DNA from: Burkholderia glumae LMG 2196 = ATCC 33617
GTDB taxonomy: Bacteria > Pseudomonadota > Gammaproteobacteria > Burkholderiales > Burkholderiaceae
NCBI RefSeq assembly: GCF_000960995.1
Contig: NZ_CP009435.1
Span: 3,534,001-3,598,000, forward strand
Length of the DNA: 64,000 bases
Reading direction: 5' to 3'
In this document: one piece after another, positions 1-8,545 of the stretch
Position numbering within the stretch: position 1 is the first letter of the stretch
How the letters are laid out: each line of letters begins with the position of its first letter
Position numbers and translations under genes: made by a program
Notes under the pieces: generated by a model
The model's database searches: none
What the model saw: only the letters and a program-made list of their open reading frames with translations
What the model was told of the DNA's origin: nothing

Positions 1-1
1 C

Positions 2-307
2 GAAACCGACGGCGACCTTGAAGACGCCTATTTCACGCCGCAGTTCGTCGAGCTGATCGACGCAGCCGTCTGGGGCCAGGGCTTTCCGGCGCCGCTGTTC
101 TCGGGCGAGTTCGAGGTGGCCTCGCAGACGCTCGTCAAGGACAAGCACCTGAAGCTGCAGCTGGCGCGCGGCCGCCAGCGCTTCGGCGCCATCTGGTTCA
201 ACCACACCGAACCGCTGCCCGCGCGCGCGACGCTCGCCTACCGGCTCGCAGCCGACACCTGGAACGGCGTCACGCGCGTGCAGTTGATCGTCGAACACGC
301 GGCCTGA
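2..307 (+). CDS. recJ: RecJ single-strand DNA 5'-3' exonuclease, C-terminal end (partial)
   Basis: The reading frame is open from the window edge and ends at TGA 305-307, giving the last 101 residues. The fragment shows the RecJ C-terminal OB-fold style (FSGEFEVASQTLVKDKHLKL, then an AIWFNH core and a closing VQLIVEH strand). The catalytic DHH and DHHA1 domains lie upstream, outside the window. RecJ degrades 5' single strands in RecF-pathway recombination and in mismatch and base-excision repair. The call rests on the fragment plus the order recJ-prfB-lysS, which is typical of Burkholderia and related betaproteobacteria. Confidence 0.85.
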   Translation, partial: ETDGDLEDAYFTPQFVELIDAAVWGQGFPAPLFSGEFEVASQTLVKDKHLKLQLARGRQRFGAIWFNHTEPLPARATLAYRLAADTWNGVTRVQLIVEHAA

Positions 308-495
308 GCGGGCGCGAAAGCGCTGCCGGCGCCGCCGGCGCCGCCGGCGAGGCGGATCGCCCCGCTTCGGCCGCGGCAGCGGCGCGAGCCCGCGCCCGAC
401 GCCGGCCGCGGCCCGCCGCCGCTGTTCCTGTCCGATTTTCCCGCATGCCGGCGGTGCGGCGCCGCGCGCCTGCCCGGCGGCGCGCCCCGGTCGGC

Positions 496-501
496 TATAA
501 T
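496..501 (+). promoter_or_regulatory. Probable -10 box for prfB
   Basis: A perfect TATAAT lies 37 nt before the prfB ATG. No clear -35 element sits 16-18 nt upstream, where the sequence is GC-rich. It would give prfB its own promoter, separate from recJ. Confidence 0.4.
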
Positions 502-538
502 TTCGCCTTTTCACGAAGCCGGAAAAGCGATCAACACC

Positions 539-1643
539 ATGGAAGCGGAACGCCTCAACGCGATCGAAAGCTCTCTCTCGGACCTGCGCCGGCGCGCGGG
601 CGAGCTACGGGGGTATCTTTGACTACGACGCCAAGTCCGCGCGTCTAGCCGAAGTCAACAAGGAACTCGAAGACCCGAACGTCTGGAACGATTCGAAGAA
701 CGCCCAGGCGCTCGGCCGCGAGAAGAAGTCGCTCGAGGGCGTCGTGCTGACGCTGAGCGCGCTCGACGACGATCTGCGCGACGCGAGCGACCTGTTCGAG
801 CTGGCGCGTGAAGAGAACGACGAGGACACGCTCGTGGCGAGCGAGAGCGATGCCGCCGCGCTGGAAAAGCGCGTGGCGGACATCGAGTTCCGCCGGATGT
901 TTTCGAACCCGGCCGATCCGAACAACTGCTTCATCGACATCCAGGCCGGCGCGGGCGGCACCGAGGCCTGCGACTGGGCGTCGATGCTGCTGCGCCAGTA
1001 CCTGCGCTACTGCGAGCGCAAGGGCTTCAAGGCCGAAGTGCTCGAGGAATCCGACGGCGACGTGGCAGGCATCAAGAATGCGACGATCAAGGTGACGGGC
1101 GACTACGCCTACGGCTTCCTGCGCACCGAGACCGGCATCCACCGCCTCGTGCGCAAGTCGCCGTTCGACTCGTCGGGTGGCCGCCATACCTCGTTCTCGT
1201 CGGTGTTCGTCTATCCCGAGATCGACGATTCGATCGAGGTCGAGGTGAACCCGGCCGATCTGCGCATCGACACCTACCGGGCTTCCGGCGCGGGCGGCCA
1301 GCACATCAACAAGACCGACTCGGCGGTGCGCATCACGCACATGCCGACCGGCATCGTGGTGCAGTGCCAGAACGACCGCTCGCAGCACCGCAACCGCGCC
1401 GAAGCGATGGCCATGCTGAAGTCGCGCCTCTACGAGGCCGAGATGCGCAAGCGTCAGGCCGAGCAGGACAAGCTCGAGTCGAGCAAGACGGACGTGGGCT
1501 GGGGCCATCAGATCCGCTCCTACGTGCTGGACCAGAGCCGCGTGAAGGATCTGCGCACCAATGTCGAAATGAGCAACACCAAAGCCGTGCTCGACGGCGA
1601 CCTCGACGACTTCATCGGCGCGAGCCTGAAACAGGGCGTCTGA
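539..1643 (+). CDS. prfB: Peptide chain release factor 2 (programmed +1 frameshift)
   Basis: RF2 recognises UGA and UAA stop codons and triggers peptide release. Translation starts at ATG 539 and reads 27 codons to an in-frame TGA at 620-622. A +1 shift at CTT-TGA then continues from GAC 621 to the stop at 1641-1643, giving 367 residues, the usual RF2 length. The anticodon-like SPF tripeptide is at about residues 207-209 and the catalytic GGQ at about 252-254 (motif GAGGQHINKTDSAVR). The apparent early stop is the family's autoregulatory device, not damage. lysS follows in the same direction, as in many proteobacteria. Confidence 0.97.
608..623 (+). promoter_or_regulatory. prfB: prfB programmed +1 frameshift signal
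   Basis: The sequence CGG GGG TAT CTT TGA C matches the conserved RF2 shift site. A G-rich internal Shine-Dalgarno-like stretch (608-613) is followed after three bases by the slippery CTT and then the TGA-C stop context. When RF2 is scarce, the ribosome pauses at TGA and slips +1 into the GAC frame. The E. coli site has AGG where this one has CGG. Confidence 0.93.
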
Positions 1644-1784
1644 GCGCTTGCGGCGCCGCGCCTGCGGCCGCCTGCGGGCAGCGAGCCGGCGCCGCAAGCG
1701 GCGTGCGGCATGCCAGGCAGCGGCCCGCGCCGCCGCTGCCTGGCTGCACGCCGCACCCGAGTTACCCATCGAATTCCGACCATC

Positions 1785-3311
1785 ATGACCGAACCGACCC
1801 AACCGCAGGCCGCGCCCGCGACCGACGAAAACCAGATCATCGCCGAGCGCCGCGAAAAGCTGCGCGCGCTGCGCGAGCAAGGCATCGCCTACCCGAACGA
1901 CTTCCAGCCCACGCACCACGCGGCCGACCTGCAGTCGACCTACGCAGATGCCGACAAGGAGGCGCTCGAAGCGCAGCCGCTCGAGGTCCGGCTCGCGGGC
2001 CGGATGATGCTCAAGCGCGTGATGGGCAAGGCGAGCTTCGCGACCGTGCAGGACGGCTCGGGCCAGATCCAGTTCTTCGTGACGCCGGCCGACGTCGGCG
2101 CCGAGACCTACGATGCGTTCAAGAAGTGGGACCTCGGCGACATCGTCGCCGCACGCGGCGTGCTGTTCCGCACCAACAAGGGCGAGCTGTCGGTCAAGTG
2201 CAGCGAGCTGCGGCTGCTGTCGAAGGCGCTGCGCCCGCTGCCGGACAAGTTCCACGGCCTGGCGGACCAGGAGATGCGCTATCGGCAGCGCTACGTCGAC
2301 CTGATCGTCACGCCCGAGACGCGCAACACCTTCCGCGCGCGCACCAAGGCGATCGCGTCGATCCGCAAGTTCATGAGCGACGCCGAGTTCATGGAAGTCG
2401 AGACGCCGATGCTGCATCCGATCCCGGGCGGCGCGGCCGCCAAGCCGTTCATCACGCATCACAACGCGCTCGACATGCAGATGTTCCTGCGCATCGCCCC
2501 GGAGCTGTACCTGAAGCGCCTGATCGTCGGCGGCTTCGAGCGCGTGTTCGAAATCAACCGGAATTTCCGTAACGAGGGCGTCTCGCCGCGCCACAATCCG
2601 GAATTCACGATGATGGAGTTCTATGCCGCCTACACCGACTACCGCTGGCTGATGGACTTCACCGAGCAGCTGATCCGCCAGGCCGCGATCGACGCGCTCG
2701 GCACCGCCACGATCCAGTACCAGGGCCGCGAGCTCGATCTCGCCAGGCCGTTTCACCGCCTCACGATCACGCAGGCGATCCAGAAGTACGCCCCCGGCTA
2801 CGGCGACGCGCAGCTCGCCGATCCGGCCTTCCTGCGCACCGAACTGAAGCGCTTCGGCGTGGACGTGGGCCAGCCCGCGTTCCTGAACGCCGGGCTCGGC
2901 GCGCTGCAGCTCGCGCTGTTCGAGGAAACCGCCGAGTCGCAGCTGTGGGAGCCGACCTACATCATCGACTACCCGGTCGAGGTCTCGCCGCTCGCGCGCG
3001 CCTCCGACACGGTGCCCGGCATCACCGAGCGCTTCGAGCTGTTCATGACGGGCCGCGAGATCGCCAACGGCTTCTCGGAGCTCAACGACCCGGAAGACCA
3101 GGCCGCGCGCTTCAAGAAGCAGGTCGAGCAGAAGGACGCCGGCGACGAGGAAGCGATGTTCTTCGACGCCGACTATATCCGCGCGCTCGAATACGGCATG
3201 CCGCCGACGGGCGGCTGCGGGATCGGCATCGACCGCCTCGTGATGCTGCTGACCGACAGCCCGACGATTCGAGACGTGCTGCTGTTCCCGCATTTGCGCC
3301 GCGAGGACTGA
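1785..3311 (+). CDS. lysS: Lysyl-tRNA synthetase, class II
   Basis: This enzyme charges tRNA-Lys with lysine. The 508-residue length fits bacterial LysS. An N-terminal OB-fold anticodon-binding domain (about residues 60-170) precedes the class II catalytic core. Motif 2 is seen in FRNEGVSPRHNPEF with the following MMEFY, and motif 3 in GCGIGIDRLVMLLTD near the C-terminus. The ATG at 1785 gives MTEPTQPQ; a longer in-frame extension to 1710 has no family support. It lies 141 nt after prfB on the same strand. Confidence 0.97.
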   Translation: MTEPTQPQAAPATDENQIIAERREKLRALREQGIAYPNDFQPTHHAADLQSTYADADKEALEAQPLEVRLAGRMMLKRVMGKASFATVQDGSGQIQFFVTPADVGAETYDAFKKWDLGDIVAARGVLFRTNKGELSVKCSELRLLSKALRPLPDKFHGLADQEMRYRQRYVDLIVTPETRNTFRARTKAIASIRKFMSDAEFMEVETPMLHPIPGGAAAKPFITHHNALDMQMFLRIAPELYLKRLIVGGFERVFEINRNFRNEGVSPRHNPEFTMMEFYAAYTDYRWLMDFTEQLIRQAAIDALGTATIQYQGRELDLARPFHRLTITQAIQKYAPGYGDAQLADPAFLRTELKRFGVDVGQPAFLNAGLGALQLALFEETAESQLWEPTYIIDYPVEVSPLARASDTVPGITERFELFMTGREIANGFSELNDPEDQAARFKKQVEQKDAGDEEAMFFDADYIRALEYGMPPTGGCGIGIDRLVMLLTDSPTIRDVLLFPHLRRED

Positions 3312-3611
3312 GGCGCGGCCGCCGGATCGCTCGCGCAGCTGCGGCGCGCGATCCGGCAGCAGGAGCCGGCCGTCCCGCAACACGTTCGAAAGCTTTGTAA
3401 CGGCGCGTAAAATCTCCCGCCGGCGGCGCACGGCAATTGCTCGGGCGCGCCCGGCGCCGGCCCGGCCGCTGCGCCCTTCCCCTGGCCTGGCACCCGGCGC
3501 GCTCGCTGCCCGCAGCCGGCAATCGTTACAACTTGATACCGCCCCCCGTGCCCGCTTGATCGACACTTGCCGACAGAAAATAACGCACAACGAGTGCGTA
3601 GGAGAGTCGAC
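3312..3611 (+). other. Intergenic: hairpin after lysS, leader of the glycine-zipper gene
   Basis: No gene is seen here. A 10-bp inverted repeat (GCCGGATCGC at 3321-3330 with GCGATCCGGC at 3348-3357, 17-nt loop) follows lysS but lacks a T-run, so it is only a possible terminator. Near the right end, TTGATC (3557-3562) lies 17 nt from AATAAC, a weak promoter. A small ACGCAC/GTGCGT hairpin (3583-3599) sits just before the GGAGAG ribosome site. Confidence 0.4.
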
Positions 3612-4286
3612 ATGGATAACTCGAACAACGCTACGAATTCCACCGCATCCGCACCCAACAAGCGGCTACACCCGCTGGTGGCCACCGCCGCCGGCGCCGT
3701 GATCGTCGCGAGCCTGGTGGCCACCGCCGCGATCACCGGAGTGCTGCCGAAGGCCGGCGGCACCCCGGCGGCCGGCACGCCGCCCGCTGCAGTGGATACC
3801 GCCGCGCCGGCCAACGGCGCGTCCGGCTCCGCCATGATGCAGGCCCAGCAGCGGATGCCGGCGCCCGCAGTCGCGCGCGCCTCGACGCAAAGCGCGCCGC
3901 CCGCCACACCGCAGCCGCAATACGCGCAGCAGCCCGCCGAGCCGGTCTCGGTGTGCCACACCTGCGGCACCGTGGTCGCCATTACCGAGACGCGCACCGA
4001 GGGGCAAGCCACCGGGCTTGGCGCCGTCGGCGGGGCCGCGGCGGGCGGCCTGGTCGGCAACCAGTTCGGCCGCGGCGGCGGCCGCACCGCAATGACGATT
4101 CTCGGCGCGCTCGGCGGCGGCCTCGCCGGCAATTCGGTCGAGAAGCACCTGCGCAGCGAAACCGACTATCACGTGCGCGTGCGCATGGAGAACGGCACGA
4201 CCCGCACGTTCATCTATCGCAACCCGCCGCCGTTCGGCGAGGGCCAGCGCGTTCACGTCGAACGCGGCACGCTGGTGGCGGGCTGA
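3612..4286 (+). CDS. Glycine-zipper 2TM (SlyB-like) envelope protein
   Basis: The product is a 224-residue envelope protein. Residues 20-42 form one hydrophobic membrane segment (LVATAAGAVIVASLVATAAI). An Ala/Pro-rich linker follows, then a VCHTCGTV segment with a Cys pair. The GAVGGAAAGGLVGNQFG and ILGALGGGLAGNSVEKHL stretches are the two halves of a glycine zipper, and the C-terminus is a short beta domain (VRVRMENGTTRTF). This is the family layout of Rickettsia 17-kDa antigen and SlyB-like proteins, but the N-terminus has a membrane anchor rather than a lipobox. The start at 3612 has GGAGAG just upstream. The function is unknown; an envelope-integrity role is inferred from the family. Confidence 0.8.
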   Translation: MDNSNNATNSTASAPNKRLHPLVATAAGAVIVASLVATAAITGVLPKAGGTPAAGTPPAAVDTAAPANGASGSAMMQAQQRMPAPAVARASTQSAPPATPQPQYAQQPAEPVSVCHTCGTVVAITETRTEGQATGLGAVGGAAAGGLVGNQFGRGGGRTAMTILGALGGGLAGNSVEKHLRSETDYHVRVRMENGTTRTFIYRNPPPFGEGQRVHVERGTLVAG

Positions 4287-4330
4287 GCCGCTCTCCCCCG
4301 TACAGGGCAGCGCGGCACCGGAGCCAAAAC

Positions 4331-4366
4331 AAAACGCCTCGCGATCATCGGATCGCGAGGCGTTTT
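4331..4366. terminator. Bidirectional intrinsic terminator
   Basis: This is a perfect 16-bp stem (AAAACGCCTCGCGATC with its complement) around an ATCG loop, with A-runs on the left and T-runs on the right. It lies between the glycine-zipper gene (plus) and iscX (minus), so it can end transcription from both sides, including the whole isc operon. Confidence 0.85.
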
Positions 4367-4452
4367 GCATGGCAAGGCCACCGCATCGGCGGCAGCGCAA
4401 GCGCGGCCGGCGCAGCGAGCGCCCGGCAGTTCGCGGGCGCCGCCGCCAGGCT

Positions 4453-4659
4453 TTAGGCGTCGTCGTAGTCCGCTTCGTCGATCCAGAGCAACTGGATCGC
4501 CTCCAGGATCTTCTCGCCCGAGCGGTCCGGCGCATCGTCGAAGCCGTCGAGTCCGAGCACCCACTGATGCAGGTCCGTGAAGCGGATCGTCCTCGGGTCC
4601 ACCTCGGGATACTTGTCGGCGAGCGCCATCGCGATCTCGCGTGAATCGGTCCATTTCAT
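4453..4659 (-). CDS. iscX: Fe-S assembly accessory protein IscX (YfhJ family)
   Basis: The 68-residue acidic protein begins MKWTDSREIA and ends with the family signature WIDEADYDD. IscX binds IscS and iron at a shared acidic surface and modulates the rate of cluster assembly. It is the last gene of the isc operon, 25 nt after fdx. Length and ends match the family closely. Confidence 0.93.
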   Translation of the reverse strand: MKWTDSREIAMALADKYPEVDPRTIRFTDLHQWVLGLDGFDDAPDRSGEKILEAIQLLWIDEADYDDA

Positions 4660-4684
4660 CGTCGCACCTCGTGACGGGTTGGGA

Positions 4685-5026
4685 TCAATGATTCTCTTTG
4701 GCGTGATTGATCGTGTACCTCGGGATCTCGACGACGAGATCCGAATCGTCCTTCACGATCGCCTGGCACGACAGACGTGAGTGCGGCTCGAGGCCCCAGG
4801 CGCGATCGAGCAGATCGTCCTCGTCGTCGTCGGACGGATCGAGCGCGTTGAAGCCTTCGCGCACGATCACGTGGCAGGTCGTGCAGGCGCACGACTTCTC
4901 GCACGCGTGCTCGATCTCGATGCCGTTGTCGAGCAGGTTGTCGCAGATGCTCTTGCCGGGCGTCGCGTCGATCACCGCGCCGTCCGGACAGAGTTCCACG
5001 TGGGGCAGCACTACGAGTTGAGGCAT
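4685..5026 (-). CDS. fdx: ISC-type [2Fe-2S] ferredoxin
   Basis: This 113-residue adrenodoxin-type ferredoxin supplies electrons for Fe-S assembly on IscU. The cluster ligands are in CEKSCACTTCHV (CX5CX2C) with the fourth Cys in SRLSCQAIV. The ATG at 5026 gives MPQLVVLPH; the open frame runs further upstream without family support. It follows hscA after 67 nt. Confidence 0.95.
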   Translation of the reverse strand: MPQLVVLPHVELCPDGAVIDATPGKSICDNLLDNGIEIEHACEKSCACTTCHVIVREGFNALDPSDDDEDDLLDRAWGLEPHSRLSCQAIVKDDSDLVVEIPRYTINHAKENH

Positions 5027-5093
5027 GTTGGTTCCGTGATTCGTCGATGGCGCGCCGCGCCGCATCGCATCGCGCCCGCGCGCGATGCCGGTT

Positions 5094-6962
5094 TCAGATT
5101 TCGTCGAGCTTGCGCCCCGCGAGCGCACGCCGGATGTTCTTGTCCATGCGCCGCGCCGCGAATTCGTCGGTGCCCGCGGCGAGCGCCTTGGTGGCCGCCT
5201 CGATCGCGTCGGTGTCGTCGCCGCCGGCCAGCGCGCGCACCTTCGCGATCAGTGCGTCCACCGCCGCGCGCTCGTGTGCGTCGAGCAGGTCCGCGTCGAT
5301 CGCGAGCGCCGCCTCGGTCGCCTCGACGATGCGCTGCGCCTCGACCTGCGCCTCGCGCAGCGCGCGGGCGCGCATATCGACCTCGGCAGCCTGGAAGCTG
5401 TCCTCGAGCATCTTCGCGATGTCGTCGTCGGCAAGCCCGTAGGACGGCTTCACCACCACCGACGCCTCGACGCCCGAGTGCTGCTCGCGCGCGAACACCG
5501 ACAGCAGCCCGTCCGCGTCCACCTGGTAGGTCACGCGAATCCGCGCCGCGCCGGCCGACATCGGCGGGATGCCGCGCAGCTCGAAGCGCGCGAGCGAACG
5601 GCAGTCGGCCACCAGCTCACGCTCGCCCTGCACGACGTGGATCGCCATCGCGGTCTGGCCGTCCTTGAAGGTCGTGAATTCCTGCGCACGCGCGACCGGG
5701 ATCGTCGAGTTGCGCGGGATGATCTTCTCGACGAGGCCGCCCATGGTTTCCACGCCGAGCGACAGCGGGATCACGTCGAGCAGCAGCCAGTCGTCGCCGT
5801 TCGCGCGATTGCCGGCCAGCAGATCGGCCTGCACCGCCGCGCCGAGAGCCACCACCTGATCCGGGTCGAGATTGACGAGGGGCGGCTGGCCGAAGAAACG
5901 CTCCACGGCCGCGCGGATCACCGGCATGCGCGTGGCGCCGCCCACCAGCACCACGCCCTTGATCTCGGCGGTGCTCACCTGCGCGTCGCGCAACGCCTTG
6001 CGCGTCGGCGCGAGGGTACGCGCCACGAGCGGCTCGACGAGCGCGGCAAATGCCTCGGCCGTGATGGTCTGCGAGATCGCCACGCCGCTCGACAGCGTCA
6101 ACTCGAACGCGGCCTGCGGCTGATCGGTGAGCGCTTCCTTGACGGCGCGCGCGCGATCGAGCAGCGCGCGCACGTCCTCGGCCGGCAGCGAGGCGGCCTC
6201 GATGCCGGCCGTCGCCAGCACCTGCGCGAACAGCGCGTGGTCGAAGTCGTCGCCGCCGAGCGCCGAATCGCCGCCCGCCGCGAGCACCTCGAACACGCCC
6301 TTGGTCAGCTTCAGGATCGACAGGTCGAAGGTGCCGCCGCCGAGGTCGTAAATGGCGTAGAGCCCTTCCGAGCCGTTGTCGAGGCCGTAGGCGATCGCGG
6401 CCGCGGTCGGCTCGTTCAGCAGCCGCAGCACGTTCAGGCCGGCGAGCCGCGCGGCGTCCTTGGTCGCCTGGCGCTGCGCGTCGTCGAAATAGGCGGGCAC
6501 GGTGATCACCGCGCCGACGAGATCGTCGCCGAGCGTGTCCTCGGCGCGCTGGCGCAGCGTCGCGAGGATCTCGGCCGATACCTCGACCGGGCTCTTCACG
6601 CCGTCGACGGTGCGGATCTGCACCATGCCGGGCGCGTCGACGAAATCGTAGGGGGCGTTCGCCGCGTGCTCGACCTCGGCCTTGCCGCGGCCCATGAAGC
6701 GCTTGACCGAGACGATCGTGTTGCGCGGATCGCTGGCCGCCGCGTCCCTGGCCGCGTGGCCGATCCGGCGGCCGCCCTTTTCGAGGTAGCGGACCACGGA
6801 CGGCAGCAGCACGCGGCCTTCGTCGTCGGGCAGCACTTCGGGCACGCTGTTGCGCACCGACGCGACGAGCGAGTTCGTCGTGCCGAGATCGATGCCGACG
6901 GCGAGACGCCGCTGATGCGGCGCGGGCGCCATGCCGGGTTCGGAGATTTGCAGTAAAGCCAT
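5094..6962 (-). CDS. hscA: Fe-S assembly Hsp70 chaperone HscA
   Basis: The 622-residue Hsp70 has an ATPase domain (about residues 20-385) opening with GIDLGTTNSLVASVRNS and containing the phosphate-binding YDLGGGTFDLSIL. A substrate-binding beta domain and helical lid (to about 600) follow. HscA, with HscB, binds the LPPVK loop of IscU and promotes cluster transfer. The LPPVK motif is present in the iscU gene of this operon. ATG 6962 gives MALLQISEPG, the standard start. It lies 71 nt after hscB. Confidence 0.96.
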   Translation of the reverse strand: MALLQISEPGMAPAPHQRRLAVGIDLGTTNSLVASVRNSVPEVLPDDEGRVLLPSVVRYLEKGGRRIGHAARDAAASDPRNTIVSVKRFMGRGKAEVEHAANAPYDFVDAPGMVQIRTVDGVKSPVEVSAEILATLRQRAEDTLGDDLVGAVITVPAYFDDAQRQATKDAARLAGLNVLRLLNEPTAAAIAYGLDNGSEGLYAIYDLGGGTFDLSILKLTKGVFEVLAAGGDSALGGDDFDHALFAQVLATAGIEAASLPAEDVRALLDRARAVKEALTDQPQAAFELTLSSGVAISQTITAEAFAALVEPLVARTLAPTRKALRDAQVSTAEIKGVVLVGGATRMPVIRAAVERFFGQPPLVNLDPDQVVALGAAVQADLLAGNRANGDDWLLLDVIPLSLGVETMGGLVEKIIPRNSTIPVARAQEFTTFKDGQTAMAIHVVQGERELVADCRSLARFELRGIPPMSAGAARIRVTYQVDADGLLSVFAREQHSGVEASVVVKPSYGLADDDIAKMLEDSFQAAEVDMRARALREAQVEAQRIVEATEAALAIDADLLDAHERAAVDALIAKVRALAGGDDTDAIEAATKALAAGTDEFAARRMDKNIRRALAGRKLDEI

Positions 6963-7033
6963 CGGTATCTTCGGTGAGGGGCCTGCGGCCCCGCGTGCAT
7001 CGCGCGCCGTGTGCGAGACACGGCGAAGCACGG

Positions 7034-7561
7034 TTAATCTTCGAGACGTTCGATCTGCGCGGCCACTTCGGCGGCCACCCGCTCGATGAACATCAACTGC
7101 CGCACGGCCTCGGCCGCGCCCTGGTCGGAGCCGCTGTCGAGCAACGCCGCGAGCTTGTCGAAGCGCGTGCGCTTCTCGTCGCGCAGTTCGGCGAGCAGCG
7201 CGTCGAGCGCCGGCACGTTCTGCGCGCCTGCCGCATCCTCGATCGCCTCGCGCCACTCCATCTGCTGCATCAGGAATGCCGGCTCCATCGCCGTGTTGCT
7301 TTCCGCGCCGACGTCCGCCCCGCGCAGCGACAGCAGGTAGATCGCGCGCCTGAGCGGATCGCGCAGCGTCTGGTATGCCTCGTTGGCGCGCGTCGCCCAC
7401 TGCATCGCGATGCGCTTCTGCGCGTCGCCGGCCGCGGCGAAGCGGTCCGGATGCACTTGCGACTGCACGGCGCGATAGGCCGTGTCGAGCGCGCCGGCAT
7501 CGAGCGCGAACTGCGCCGGCAGATGAAAGAGTTCGAAATAGCTGTCTTTCAGCGAATTCAT
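7034..7561 (-). CDS. hscB: Fe-S assembly J-domain co-chaperone HscB
   Basis: The 175-residue protein has an N-terminal J-domain (SYFELFHLPAQF, with the HPD tripeptide in QVHPDRF) and a C-terminal three-helix IscU-binding domain (FLMQQMEWREAIEDA). It delivers IscU to HscA and stimulates its ATPase. ATG 7561 (MNSLKDSYFEL) is chosen; an upstream in-frame codon at 7576 would add five residues and has no support. Confidence 0.95.
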   Translation of the reverse strand: MNSLKDSYFELFHLPAQFALDAGALDTAYRAVQSQVHPDRFAAAGDAQKRIAMQWATRANEAYQTLRDPLRRAIYLLSLRGADVGAESNTAMEPAFLMQQMEWREAIEDAAGAQNVPALDALLAELRDEKRTRFDKLAALLDSGSDQGAAEAVRQLMFIERVAAEVAAQIERLED

Positions 7562-7617
7562 CGCGTGGCATCCCACCAGGGGTATCAGGCAGTGCAGGGG
7601 CGCGGCGCGTGCCGCAC

Positions 7618-7643
7618 AAGAAAAAGGCGGCCAGTGCCGCCTG
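7618..7643 (-). terminator. Terminator-like hairpin inside the isc operon
   Basis: On the minus strand the sequence is AGGCGGC, loop ACTG, GCCGCCT, followed directly by TTTTCTTGT. That is a GC-rich stem plus U-tract, in the 106-nt gap between iscA and hscB. It could act as an attenuating partial terminator, so that iscRSUA is made in excess of hscBA-fdx-iscX. No separate promoter was recognised after it. Confidence 0.5.
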
Positions 7644-7667
7644 TGGTCCGCATCGCGCGGTTCGCCC

Positions 7668-7991
7668 TCAGACGCGGAACGACTCGCCGCAGCCGCACTC
7701 GTCCTTCACGTTCGGATTGTTGAACTTGAAGCCTTCGTTCAACCCTTCGCGCGCGAAATCGAGCTCGGTGCCGTCGATGTAGGCGAGGCTCTTCGGATCG
7801 ACCACGACCTTCACGCCGTGGCTCTCGAACACCTGATCCTCGGCCGCCACGTCGTCGACATACTCGAGCTTGTAGGCAAGCCCCGAGCAACCGGTGGTGC
7901 GCACGCCGAGCCGCAGGCCCAGCCCCTTGCCGCGCCGCGTCAGGTACTTCTGCACGTGTTGCGCTGCTTTTTCGGTCAGTGTGATTGCCAT
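7668..7991 (-). CDS. iscA: A-type Fe-S carrier IscA
   Basis: The 107-residue A-type carrier has the three conserved cysteines, one in RTTGCSGLAYK and two in the C-terminal DECGCGESF. It carries iron or [4Fe-4S] clusters to target proteins. ATG 7991 gives MAITLTEKAAQ. It lies 94 nt after iscU and before the operon hairpin. Confidence 0.95.
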   Translation of the reverse strand: MAITLTEKAAQHVQKYLTRRGKGLGLRLGVRTTGCSGLAYKLEYVDDVAAEDQVFESHGVKVVVDPKSLAYIDGTELDFAREGLNEGFKFNNPNVKDECGCGESFRV

Positions 7992-8085
7992 GATGTTCCT
8001 GGTCGCACGCGTCGCACGCGTGCGTCTTCCTCGATAAACCTCACCCCCGGCCCTGCCGGCGGTGCACCGCACCTGCTGGCGGGAC

Positions 8086-8493
8086 TCAGGCCGCCTGGCC
8101 GTCTTCCGCCGTCGCGTCGTGACGCTTGCGATAGTCGGCAACGGCCGCCTTGATGGCGTCCTCGGCCAGGATCGAGCAGTGGATCTTCACGGGCGGCAGC
8201 GCCAGTTCCTCGGCGATCTGCGTGTTCTTGATGGCCAGCGCCTCGTCGAGCGTCTTGCCCTTCACCCACTCGGTGACGAGCGAGCTTGAGGCGATCGCCG
8301 AACCGCAGCCATAGGTCTTGAACTTCGCGTCCTCGATCACGCCGTCGGTGCCGACGCGGATCTGCAGCTTCATCACGTCGCCGCAGGCCGGCGCGCCGAC
8401 CATGCCGGTGCCGACCGCGTCGTCGTCCTTCGAGAACGAACCGACGTTGCGCGGGTTTTCGTAGTGATCCAGAACCTTGTTGCTGTAAGACAT
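8086..8493 (-). CDS. iscU: Fe-S cluster scaffold IscU
   Basis: The 135-residue scaffold has its three ligand cysteines in GAPACGDVM, YGCGSAIAS and KIHCSILAE, and the HscA-recognition motif LPPVK just before the last one. It receives sulfur from IscS and iron to build [2Fe-2S] clusters. It lies 52 nt after iscS. C-terminal acidic and Ala-rich residues (ATAEDGQAA) slightly extend the E. coli length. Confidence 0.97.
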   Translation of the reverse strand: MSYSNKVLDHYENPRNVGSFSKDDDAVGTGMVGAPACGDVMKLQIRVGTDGVIEDAKFKTYGCGSAIASSSLVTEWVKGKTLDEALAIKNTQIAEELALPPVKIHCSILAEDAIKAAVADYRKRHDATAEDGQAA

Positions 8494-8545
8494 GTTCGAC
8501 TCCTGTGCGTTACGTGTACGCGGCGCCGGGCCGCGCAACCTTCAT

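Noticed and set aside
539..622. prfB as a pseudogene because of its early in-frame TGA
   Set aside because: The stop sits in the conserved RF2 programmed frameshift signal and the rest of the gene is intact.
645..3590. A 981-codon open frame on the minus strand
   Set aside because: It lies antisense to prfB and lysS and reads as Arg/Ala/Val-rich low-complexity sequence, a normal by-product of very high GC codon use.
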